Source: a virus. Taken from it: a stretch of DNA of 26,304 nucleotides. Position numbers and translations under genes: made by a program. The DNA lies in the IMG/VR virus record IMGVR_UViG_3300021197_000202, positions 1 to 26,304 of that record. One strand, given 5' to 3'. This document shows positions 6,301-13,177 of this stretch, piece by piece (positions within the stretch are counted from its first letter, which is position 1; the number at the start of each line of letters is the position of its first letter). Under the pieces are notes generated by a model. That model did no database searches. It had not been told where the DNA came from and worked only from the letters and a program-made list of their open reading frames with translations.

Positions 6301-7549
6301 CCTTAGCAGCTTCAGCCGCAACCTCAGAGGCAGACGCCTCACTAGCTTTAGTCGTTGCTATGCCAGCCTGTGTTGTTGCAATTCCGGCCTGCGTTGTTGC
6401 AGTAGCAGCATTTGCAGAAGCATTCTGGATATCAGTAATGTTTGTAGCGTTTGTGTTTACTGACGTAATATTAGTCGCAACCGTATTGACGTTAGATATA
6501 TCACCAGCCACCGTGCCAATGTCAGCGCCATCAGCGGCAACCGTATTGATGTTGGCTGCGTTTACAGCAACAGCAATAACATTACCAATATCATCTGATA
6601 CAATAGAAATCGAACTAACATTGTCAGCAAGAGAATCCATGTCAGCAATAACTGCCGGAGCGCTTAGTACGTTCATATCAGATACAGCATCGGCTGTACC
6701 CAAGCGGCCAATCTCTGTCGATACGCCGGAAACAGTAGTCACATCAGAAGATATACCTGCAACAACTCCAATGTCTGTACCGTCAGCAGCAACGGTGGTC
6801 ACATCGGAAGATATACCCGAAACAGTAGTTACATCGCTATTTATGCCAGCAACAGTTGTAATGTTAGCATTGTTTCCTGCAACCGTATTAATGTTTGATG
6901 TATTACCTGCAACGGTTGTCACATTGGAAGATATGCCGGAAACTGTGCTTACATCTGTACGGATCGTATTTACGTTTGTAATGGCATCAGTGGCAACCGT
7001 GCCATCTTGGATCTCTGCCAAAGTCTTAATATCAGCAGAAATAGTTGCTAGTGAATCGACATCCGAAAGTGTTGGACCTGGCTCTGGGTCGCCCGTGGTC
7101 TCATTGAATCCAAGCACCGTACCCTTACGATCATCCTTGAGTGGAAGCTCTAAGTCAGTAAACACATCACCAGGGTTTACAAACAAACCACGCCCAAGCT
7201 TTTCATCAAGCTGTTGGGTCATAATCACGTTACTGTCTAGCTGTTCGTTCAAGCTAGAAGCCAGAAGATCCCCTGCTGTAACAAAGTCTGTGGTCCGAGA
7301 AAGCTCACGACCACCAATGATTGTAAGAACGTCAGATGCTATGAGGGCAGCAGTTAGAGTGATAGACCCCGTTCCATTTGCGTTAATACTGACCGTGTAA
7401 TCAGTGGTAAGCGTTAGCTCCGTAGTCCCCTTGAAGACTGCGATATCACCATCGACCAAGATGTTGAAGGTAAAGGCATATGGACCGGTTCCGGTATTGC
7501 CTGTGAACTGAACCCGGCGGGTTACTGGATTAATTGCGATATCACTCAT
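3338..7549 (-). CDS. Tail fibre with T7 gp17-like N-terminus and S74 self-cleaving chaperone
   Basis: This 1403-aa protein is the receptor-binding fibre. Residues 1-150 (INPVTRRVQFTGNTGTGPYAF, later TDYTVSINANGTGSITL, RTTDFVTAGDLL, LNEQLD) resemble the T7 gp17-type domain that attaches fibres to the tail. Residues about 197-370 are decapeptide repeats (SSNVTTVAGN, NANITTVAGI). An Ala-rich coil (375-425) follows. The long shaft carries repeated SEAMRI and VGIGTxSPxxxLHV units typical of beta-helical/trimeric fibres. The C-terminus (from 1278) is a peptidase S74 intramolecular chaperone: S1278-DYRLK1283 keeps the Ser/Lys dyad spacing, then GFLAHEAQEVVPEAV and a final coiled coil (ALTKIDALETRITALEG). 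Cleavage would release about 126 residues after trimerisation. Confidence 0.92.
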   Translation of the reverse strand: MSDIAINPVTRRVQFTGNTGTGPYAFTFNILVDGDIAVFKGTTELTLTTDYTVSINANGTGSITLTAALIASDVLTIIGGRELSRTTDFVTAGDLLASSLNEQLDSNVIMTQQLDEKLGRGLFVNPGDVFTDLELPLKDDRKGTVLGFNETTGDPEPGPTLSDVDSLATISADIKTLAEIQDGTVATDAITNVNTIRTDVSTVSGISSNVTTVAGNTSNINTVAGNNANITTVAGINSDVTTVSGISSDVTTVAADGTDIGVVAGISSDVTTVSGVSTEIGRLGTADAVSDMNVLSAPAVIADMDSLADNVSSISIVSDDIGNVIAVAVNAANINTVAADGADIGTVAGDISNVNTVATNITSVNTNATNITDIQNASANAATATTQAGIATTQAGIATTKASEASASEVAAEAAKVAAEAALDEFTDIYLGAKASDPTTDNDGNALTAGDQYFNTTINVLKIYNGSAWQSAAIDSSGFVETTGDTMTGPLNVQSTITADGLTVDGAVEISAPNTRLNLYETDTTDKNTQLQSSNSRLMIKTLSDDGSTATERLRIDHTTGDISFYENTGTTPKMVWSASAEKLEIGSIGGGADGLLAVKTNANNHAIAIEEASGVEAYAIGVESDGSLGFYNSGSTTASVTFDDSGNVSIGAAATEAPLSVETNSSGFAISIEENAGAETWQIGVDVDGDLNFHNSTLPTPQFTVSDSGNVGIGTGSPSYELHVADTDGFAVVAIEAANDNFSHIFFGDTDDIDVGRISYSHAGDFMLFRINASEAMRITNNGSVGIGTSSPDDALHVYNTSSLNHVRIDGPAGINRNLNFSTSGSTRWNIYANSTAESGSDSGSNLTIAKYTDAGVYNGVAMFIERSSGSVGIGTSDPYAGLHVNKFYSWSSLSDSQKEKSISGDISAWFESGNDLTSERAVYRFGSDSYTTAGSEYVTLQMMPNNGDRSKNLGHYIESYKSQQPNSDTTNHLAFGSVVRGASLGAAATQSEAMRIDSSGRVGIGTGSPSSALHVQGSTNTATFESTTSSAFVTVANSGGSASISTSGNDLFLITPSGSGGDISFRPNSSEAMRIGSSGVLSVANTTTAYGLRVTSSLTGMSYTPTDYLTVAADNGPCFYGNRTGSNGDIMVFNKDGSTVGSIGTAGGSSYIAGIAATGGIGFASSGGQPFINPVTNTGANNDNAINLGHPTSRFENLYLSGDVFVNKTTKTAAGSGIVLDGDGFAYFVRDGAVQILLGNDDTGGTSQEAIRFVRASSDVGSIDTTSTSTAYNTSSDYRLKTDAQPMTGASARVQALNPVNFEWIANGTRVDGFLAHEAQEVVPEAVTGTKDAMRDEEYEVTPAVLNDEGSVVTEAVMGTRSVPDYQGIDQSKLVPLLTAALQEALTKIDALETRITALEG
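4530..5605 (-). repeat. Dispersed GIGT/SEAMRI module repeats in the fibre shaft
   Basis: The plus-strand string CCAATGCCTAC recurs at 4530, 4923, 5184 and 5406, with a variant at 5595. Each encodes VGIG of a GxVGIGTxSPxxxLHV unit. 4916-4939 and 5177-5200 are identical over 24 bases. A second string, ATGCGCATGGCTTC, recurs near 4320, 4557 and 5213 and encodes the SEAMRI unit. The two repeat types frame variable segments of shaft, an arrangement that allows exchange or duplication of blocks by recombination. Confidence 0.7.
6710..6961 (-). repeat. Tandem 30-bp repeats encoding decapeptides in the fibre
   Basis: Codons 197-280 of the tail fibre repeat with a 30-nt period, giving units such as SSNVTTVAGN, TSNINTVAGN, NANITTVAGI, NSDVTTVSGI, SSDVTTVAAD and GTDIGVVAGI. 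More diverged copies continue at residues 330-370 (6440-6562). The bases have diverged more than the protein, so selection acts on the protein pattern. The spacing suits a triple-stranded beta or coiled shaft. Such repeats can change copy number and so fibre length. Confidence 0.75.
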
Positions 7550-7574
7550 GTCGTTTTCCCGTTCCTTTGTTCAC

Positions 7575-7603
7575 TCTATAGCAGATTAGTTCCATTTACT
7601 CAA
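7575..7603 (-). promoter_or_regulatory. Candidate promoter for the tail fibre gene
   Basis: On the minus strand, TTGAGT (7598-7603) and TATAGA (7575-7580) are separated by 17 nt. TG stands one base before the second box (TGCTATAGA), an extended -10 arrangement. The first box overlaps the stop codon of the upstream gene. The 46-nt gap is one of the few in the operon and also holds the fibre's ribosome binding site. Four of six consensus bases match in each box, so chance remains possible. CTATAGAGTGA also faintly recalls phage single-subunit polymerase promoters. Confidence 0.3.
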
Positions 7604-10061
7604 ACACGTTTGATAGATCTGGAGATCTTCTTGGCGTCATTTCCCCACGGCTCCACCAGTGGTTCTGACCATATTCGCGGCGGTATCTGGATTCCAGCCT
7701 GCGCTTCTTCGTTTCAAAATCAGGATCAGCCCACTTCTTTCCCTGGTCCAGAACCATACGTTCTAAAGCAAGTCGGGAATACCATAGAGATGAACCTGGG
7801 GTATAACGTCCAGCAAAGGTAAGGAACTCAGAGGCAACATTCGTGTCCTCTCCTTTGACGGCTTGTGTAAGATTGCCGATTGTAAGCTTTCTAAAGTCAT
7901 CTGCAAATCCGACAACAGGACCGGCAAAGGTTTCTGCAAGCCCACGGTCGTATCTGTTTACATCTGAGAATAGGAAGTCTCCGTATATACCAAGCCCCCC
8001 ACCCTGCATGAAAGCTGCGCCCCAAAACTCTGGGCTATCCATTGGCCTTGGATCTCGACCCTTGCTCATTTCCTTTAGCTGCATCGCAAGAGCGCCCATT
8101 AGCGTAGTGCTGATTAGTAGATCTGCGAAGTAAGTTCCCTTTGTGCCGGTAGTTGGCTGGGCCAATCCTCGCATGATGTGTGTATTTACCAGGGTAACAC
8201 CAAACCCCTTATACATGGCAAAGGATCGTGTAAGCTCACCAGCAAGCGTACCTGGGCGGGTTTCGTCTACCAAAGCAGCACGGCCCCTAATCGATGTGCT
8301 GGGGACAGCAAAGTTAGTTTCTGTTTCCACCATTACCAAAAGGCTAGTGGCTAGATCACGGGCTAGGTCTGATCGTATGTCGGTGCGCGCCTCGATATCT
8401 TCAGCTCTGAGGAATGAAGCACCCTCATATTCATAAAGAGGAGTTGCTCTTACAATCTCCCAGCGATCTGCATTAATGTTGTAGTGATCTAATGTTTTAC
8501 GCATCATCGGATCTAGCTGGTCAAACGTCTTGCCTGCGTTATCTGCAAGATTACCCAGGAACTCCATGCCAAACGCCCACTTGCCAGCGTTGGTCCAAGG
8601 GGAGAGCAATGAAGCCCTCATCACAAAGTCGGCTACTCGCCTAGTAACTTCTGGTCCAGATAGGTCTCCCACATAGCGCATCTGAGCGGCAGCGAGAGTT
8701 GACCAACCTTCAGCGGTAAGGCCCAACCTGACTGCAAGCTTACCCTTTTCCTCTAGGGATAGCGGGTTCATAAACTTTAAATAGTTCTGGACCATTTTAG
8801 TTTGAGGCAAACCAACCATTGTTCGAGCAATACGGCCAAAATTCATATCAGTTATAGCAGAGATAGCAGCAGCACCTAGCTGTGCTGATTGCAATACCTG
8901 TCGAATCCCTGCAAAACTGTAAGCTATACGGCTATCAACAGGAGCATTGATGTTTCCGTTTACGTTTGAGTACAGGGTATCTATGGCTGTACTCGACCTA
9001 CGAGCAGCATTTTCTGCGGCTTGATCTCCAGCAGCATCCTTCTGCAAAGTCTGTTTTACAAAATTTACAGTGGCATTCGGGTTGGGGCCAAGAACTTCCA
9101 TTAAAGCAATGTCACGAGACATCGTATCTATATGGCCCATCATCGCATCAAAGGCATTTGGATTGCCAAATTTTTCTTGGTACTCCATCCAGGCATCTGC
9201 ATTTTTAAATACAAAGAATCGATGGTCCTGGTTGCGCAACGCAAGCGACTTGTTTCCAACCATAGATCCAGGCTTCAGTTTGTTAAAGCCATCTGTGACT
9301 ATGGTTTCGTGAGCATCTCTCAGCGCAATTTCTAATTTCTCAGGAGAAAACTTTAAACCTGTCTGCTCGTCTATCATCTTGTTCAAGTCTAGCCGGGTGC
9401 GAATAAACTCATTCCACTCATCATAACTTGATTGACGCACCCTCATTGTGTCGTGCATCTGAGGCATACCCCAATCAGCTCTTTTAGGGATTGCTCCGCC
9501 AGCAGCGTTGAACCTGGTGCGCAAGTATTCAGCAGAAGCCTTCCAAGCCTGGGCCATCTCACGGGCAGCAGGGCTATCTGTTGATCCCTCGCTGAACACC
9601 TCACGAACCATATCTTTTAGATCAGCCTTATTCCTTGTCTGCCCAATAACATTGCGCCGAAACGTAGCTAAGAAATCATCGAGCTTGCGCGTGGCGCTTC
9701 TAGTAACGGCTTGCTGCACCTGGGCAACGCTATTAAATTTAGAGGTTTCGTCCTGTTCAAACAAAGCTTTTGCGGCGATGCTTTTGTCTGTCCGTCCTGT
9801 AATCGTGCGATAATTATTTAGATCGTTGTTGATTCGCTGCCAGGTAACAGCTTGAAGCATAGCGCGTCTCTTGCGCTCAGTTGCTATCTTCCTTGCAGCA
9901 ACAGTTGTTTCCGTAGCAGCCCTAGCTGTCGCGGCAGCAGAACCCATTTGCCTGTTGTATTTAACCTCAAGCTCGTCAAACAATCCAAGGATCTCATCAG
10001 CCTTTTCTTGAGAGATCTGCCCTTCAGCAACACCGTCATTGATACAGTTTTTAAAAGTCAT
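7596..10061 (-). CDS. Large internal virion (ejection) protein, C-terminal partner
   Basis: 821 aa, coupled to the preceding 1039-aa gene by ATGA (10058-10061). The N-terminal 150 residues are helical and charged (EKADEILGLFDELEVKYNR, then ATARAATETTVAARKI). The centre has Ala/Gly-rich amphipathic helices (GIRQVLQSAQLGAAAISAITD), and the end is basic and aromatic (YRREYGQNHWWSRGEMTPRR). I see no catalytic motif. Long helix-rich proteins in this place, with this kind of WWxxG end, belong to the inner core/ejection proteins that T7 makes as gp15/gp16 and that enter the host with the DNA. I infer that this gene and the one before it together replace a single gp16-like giant. Confident as ejection-module member, not as to activity. 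Confidence 0.75.
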   Translation of the reverse strand: MTFKNCINDGVAEGQISQEKADEILGLFDELEVKYNRQMGSAAATARAATETTVAARKIATERKRRAMLQAVTWQRINNDLNNYRTITGRTDKSIAAKALFEQDETSKFNSVAQVQQAVTRSATRKLDDFLATFRRNVIGQTRNKADLKDMVREVFSEGSTDSPAAREMAQAWKASAEYLRTRFNAAGGAIPKRADWGMPQMHDTMRVRQSSYDEWNEFIRTRLDLNKMIDEQTGLKFSPEKLEIALRDAHETIVTDGFNKLKPGSMVGNKSLALRNQDHRFFVFKNADAWMEYQEKFGNPNAFDAMMGHIDTMSRDIALMEVLGPNPNATVNFVKQTLQKDAAGDQAAENAARRSSTAIDTLYSNVNGNINAPVDSRIAYSFAGIRQVLQSAQLGAAAISAITDMNFGRIARTMVGLPQTKMVQNYLKFMNPLSLEEKGKLAVRLGLTAEGWSTLAAAQMRYVGDLSGPEVTRRVADFVMRASLLSPWTNAGKWAFGMEFLGNLADNAGKTFDQLDPMMRKTLDHYNINADRWEIVRATPLYEYEGASFLRAEDIEARTDIRSDLARDLATSLLVMVETETNFAVPSTSIRGRAALVDETRPGTLAGELTRSFAMYKGFGVTLVNTHIMRGLAQPTTGTKGTYFADLLISTTLMGALAMQLKEMSKGRDPRPMDSPEFWGAAFMQGGGLGIYGDFLFSDVNRYDRGLAETFAGPVVGFADDFRKLTIGNLTQAVKGEDTNVASEFLTFAGRYTPGSSLWYSRLALERMVLDQGKKWADPDFETKKRRLESRYRREYGQNHWWSRGEMTPRRSPDLSNVFE

Positions 10062-13000
10062 ATTGTGCAGAACTCCAATCGAGCAATCATTGCATCCTCG
10101 CTATCCATCTCACTTTTAAGATCTCGCATCGTCACAGTAGTAGATTCAACCAAGCCTGTTTCTTCATTAAGCCTTTGCCCAATAGGAACTTCAAGATCCA
10201 TGTTGACATCCGGCGACAAAGTGATATCTAAATCAATATCGGAGGTATCATCAATGATATTTGTTAATTGGGACGGACGCCCGGCTATATCCATTTCACC
10301 GACAGAAGCGGTTGCTGTTCTCAAGCCAGGTGGTCCCTGGACGCCAGTAGACGGACCAGATGTTTTCAACTCAGGCCGCGTAATACCAGACGAAGCAGCA
10401 TTTATGTCAGCGTTTGAGCCTAGCTTCGGCAAGCTATCTATGCCGGACAACGCCCTAAACGATTGATCTTCTGCTTTCAGAGCATTTGAATACAGCTCCC
10501 TCATCTGCATAGCCAGATCTTCAGCTTCAGCAGGATCTTTAGAAGTGCGCATTCTTTCATAGAGCTTATGGCCGGTTTTGTTTTTTGCATCTAAAACTTT
10601 TGGCGACCATATCTGGACTTCGGAAACAATCCCGTTTGGCGTCCTAACTAATACTTTGCGATCGAAATATCCTTCTGGTGTGAAAGCCCAGCCCTCATCC
10701 AGTATTTCTGAATCACGCCCTAACCTGGCAACAATAGCATCAGCATCGTCAGCCGTATTAATTACAAAGCCGCCACGCGAGATATCCGTCATCTCTTTTG
10801 AGGAAGCATATGCTTTACGCTGCATCTTCTCTCGAGCAGTATCGATATTTTTTAAACCTGGGTTTTTAAATGAAACGCCAAGCTCACCCTCAAGGTCAGC
10901 ACCGATCTTGGCAATATAAGACTGTGAATCTTCCGCGAGAGCATAGATATCGTCAACAGTTTCTACAGGCTGTCTAGCTTTTAAGTCTGCTTCTATTTCG
11001 GCATTAGTCCGTACAGGAGCCACAGGAGCCACCTCATCAGCACCGAACATATCGGCAATGAGCTGATCTGCCTGCCGTTCCGAAGCTACGCCTGACGGTT
11101 CATCGAATCCTTCGAGGGCTGGCTCGTCTGTAACTTGAGATCTAGTGATCTCCGGCGCACCATCGACAGCGCGTCCAATGTCGCCAGTAGATACGCGGTC
11201 GAAGTCGCCCGATTCAATTGCTCCTCTGACAGCATCGAGGAATCCACCTGTTGCTGCGACATAGCTGTTTGTGTCTCTGGCTGTTCTTGCTGCATCATTG
11301 AGGGCGTCTGAGAGCGGCCCTTTGCGGTTTGCAAGCGTTTGGAGGAGCGCGATCGTTTGGGCATCTGTATTCGCCTTTCTTTGGTTTACGTCCTTTACAA
11401 GAACATTTCCTTCTGCCTCTAATCTCTCAGAGTTTCTTACAAGGGTTTCAAATGCTGCCTTGTCACGGCGCAATTCTTTATAAGCCCGGTCCAGAACTTT
11501 AGCACGTTCTACATAAAGGCTTTCAGTTACCAGCTCTTCACCAAACAATGAAATCTGTTCTACCTGATCGGCATCAGCCTCACGAACCTGGCGAACAATA
11601 GCCTCTGCCTGGAAAGCATTGCTGGGATCTGCCTTAGCCAAAACCTCAATAGCTGCGTCCTGGAGACCTTCATCATCGATCAGCCGACCCACAATCGCAC
11701 CGTAGTTTGGCGGCACAACTCCGTTTACAACAGCACCAAACGCAGTATCACTTAGGCCCATCATGTCCCTGGCTTGCCGTACAAGCTCAGAACGTGGCGG
11801 AAGCTCAGATATGCGACTAGGATCTACCCTGAGAACCTTTGCTGCATCTATGGACGTTCCTGTGCCTTCTGCAATGTTCTTCATTGCCGCGATCACACGG
11901 GCCTCTGGTGGCGTTATGCCATCTGTCTCACGAAGCTTGTAAGCAAATACCCGGATATCCTGAGAAGGATCTTGTGAACGTATGCGCTTTGCCAAACCAA
12001 GGCGCTGGTGTCCATCTGCAATAGCCATCCGGCCATCAGCATATTCATAAACAGTAACAGTACCGGCCTTGTACTTATCCCAGGTAGTAATCCCCTGGAG
12101 ACGCTCAGTCACACCGAACTCATCTCCGCCCTCTTTAAACTGGAATGTCTTGGCATCCACCTCAATATCCATTGGGTCAAGATCGTAAATGACGCCATCT
12201 AGGTTATCTACCGATCGTTGCGCAGCCTGGGGACTAATTGGCGAAGTTGGCTCACTTGGAATGCGAGGTATTTCGCCCTGCCGTACAGCAGCACTAGCAT
12301 CTGACAGTCGTGCCTCATGTTCAAATTCAGCCTCAATGCTGTTAGGAGACTGTAAAGGGTTCGAGGATTCAATGTCAGCTTGGTTGTCTAACGCATCAAC
12401 TATAGCTTGGTCTTCTATATCCAAAGGCTTTTGCAATTTGTTCTTGAGAACATTCCAGCCTTTGAGACCCTGCTCTCCGGTCATTCTTATAGCTGCACCA
12501 GCAGCAGGCATAGCCGCGCCGAATGCAGCTTGCATACCTACGTTTTTAATGAAGTCCTCATAACTGTACTCTAATCCAAGTTCGTCATACCATTCCTTAA
12601 CATCAAGCTCTGTTATAGCACCAGCACCAGCGTTCACAGCCGCGCTTTGCGCTATGTTTTTCCAAAGAGTTTTGGACCAACCTCCGAATGGCATCGTGTA
12701 AAGTGTGACAGGATCTCCAAATCCAGTACCCATTCCTCCAACGAATCTTGCTGCACCCCTGATAAAACCAGGGTTATTTCTCACAAGCTCCGCCATTTCC
12801 GCTTCTTTGTTTTCAACAAAGCTTTTCATGGTATCGTCTAAGAATTGAGGGTTTACTTTCCCCAGCTCAACGGGAAGCCAATCGCTATTCTGTTCAATAT
12901 AAGAATAGATCTCTTCGGTCTTTGCTCTGTATCTTGTAGGCGAATTTTCAAACAACCAAATTGCTGGATTTTCAAATTCACCACCAGTTGAATTAAGCTC

Positions 13001-13177
13001 TTCAACAATTGGAGACCAAACATCAAGCAACGTAAAGTTCTTACTGTTAGAACCAGTGCCGCCCGTGTATTTCGTGGCATCAAAAGCCCCTGTCAAATTC
13101 TCCGTAATAGAATTAGGTGCTTGAGATATTCCGTTTTGAGGAAGAAAATCTAAGGAATCTGGTTTGTCAAAGTTCAT
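10058..13177 (-). CDS. Ejection protein with ParB-like and RelA/SpoT-like domains
   Basis: 1039 aa, between two other internal virion genes with ATGA overlaps at both ends. Residues 1-240 contain hydrophobic Gly/Ala-rich segments (FIRGAARFVGGMGTGFGD; MQAAFGAAMPAAGAAIRM), likely membrane-interacting. Residues about 330-420 look like a ParB N-terminal fold with the ADGHQRLGLAKR motif (387-397). 440-640 hold helices and an LFGEELVTES then ERAKVLDRAY segment, as in ParB-containing phage 'polyvalent' proteins. Residues about 775-880 resemble a RelA/SpoT synthetase: SSKEMTDISRGGFVI (D798), GYFDRKVLVRTPNG, EVQIWS (E853), GHKLYERM (H870). Acidic linkers surround these. It is probably ejected into the host. 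Activities are inferred from motifs only. Confidence 0.75.
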   Translation of the reverse strand: MNFDKPDSLDFLPQNGISQAPNSITENLTGAFDATKYTGGTGSNSKNFTLLDVWSPIVEELNSTGGEFENPAIWLFENSPTRYRAKTEEIYSYIEQNSDWLPVELGKVNPQFLDDTMKSFVENKEAEMAELVRNNPGFIRGAARFVGGMGTGFGDPVTLYTMPFGGWSKTLWKNIAQSAAVNAGAGAITELDVKEWYDELGLEYSYEDFIKNVGMQAAFGAAMPAAGAAIRMTGEQGLKGWNVLKNKLQKPLDIEDQAIVDALDNQADIESSNPLQSPNSIEAEFEHEARLSDASAAVRQGEIPRIPSEPTSPISPQAAQRSVDNLDGVIYDLDPMDIEVDAKTFQFKEGGDEFGVTERLQGITTWDKYKAGTVTVYEYADGRMAIADGHQRLGLAKRIRSQDPSQDIRVFAYKLRETDGITPPEARVIAAMKNIAEGTGTSIDAAKVLRVDPSRISELPPRSELVRQARDMMGLSDTAFGAVVNGVVPPNYGAIVGRLIDDEGLQDAAIEVLAKADPSNAFQAEAIVRQVREADADQVEQISLFGEELVTESLYVERAKVLDRAYKELRRDKAAFETLVRNSERLEAEGNVLVKDVNQRKANTDAQTIALLQTLANRKGPLSDALNDAARTARDTNSYVAATGGFLDAVRGAIESGDFDRVSTGDIGRAVDGAPEITRSQVTDEPALEGFDEPSGVASERQADQLIADMFGADEVAPVAPVRTNAEIEADLKARQPVETVDDIYALAEDSQSYIAKIGADLEGELGVSFKNPGLKNIDTAREKMQRKAYASSKEMTDISRGGFVINTADDADAIVARLGRDSEILDEGWAFTPEGYFDRKVLVRTPNGIVSEVQIWSPKVLDAKNKTGHKLYERMRTSKDPAEAEDLAMQMRELYSNALKAEDQSFRALSGIDSLPKLGSNADINAASSGITRPELKTSGPSTGVQGPPGLRTATASVGEMDIAGRPSQLTNIIDDTSDIDLDITLSPDVNMDLEVPIGQRLNEETGLVESTTVTMRDLKSEMDSEDAMIARLEFCTI

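Noticed and set aside
6264-7400. 378-codon plus-strand open frame opposite the tail fibre
   Set aside because: It mirrors the low-complexity Ala/Ser/Thr/Val repeats of the fibre. The antisense of GTN/GCN-rich repeats stays open by composition. No ribosome binding site or family pattern, and the minus-strand gene is certain.
9852-10466. 204-codon plus-strand open frame across the junction of two ejection genes
   Set aside because: Low-complexity Ser/Leu-rich antisense product, spanning an ATGA junction of two clear minus-strand genes; no start signal.
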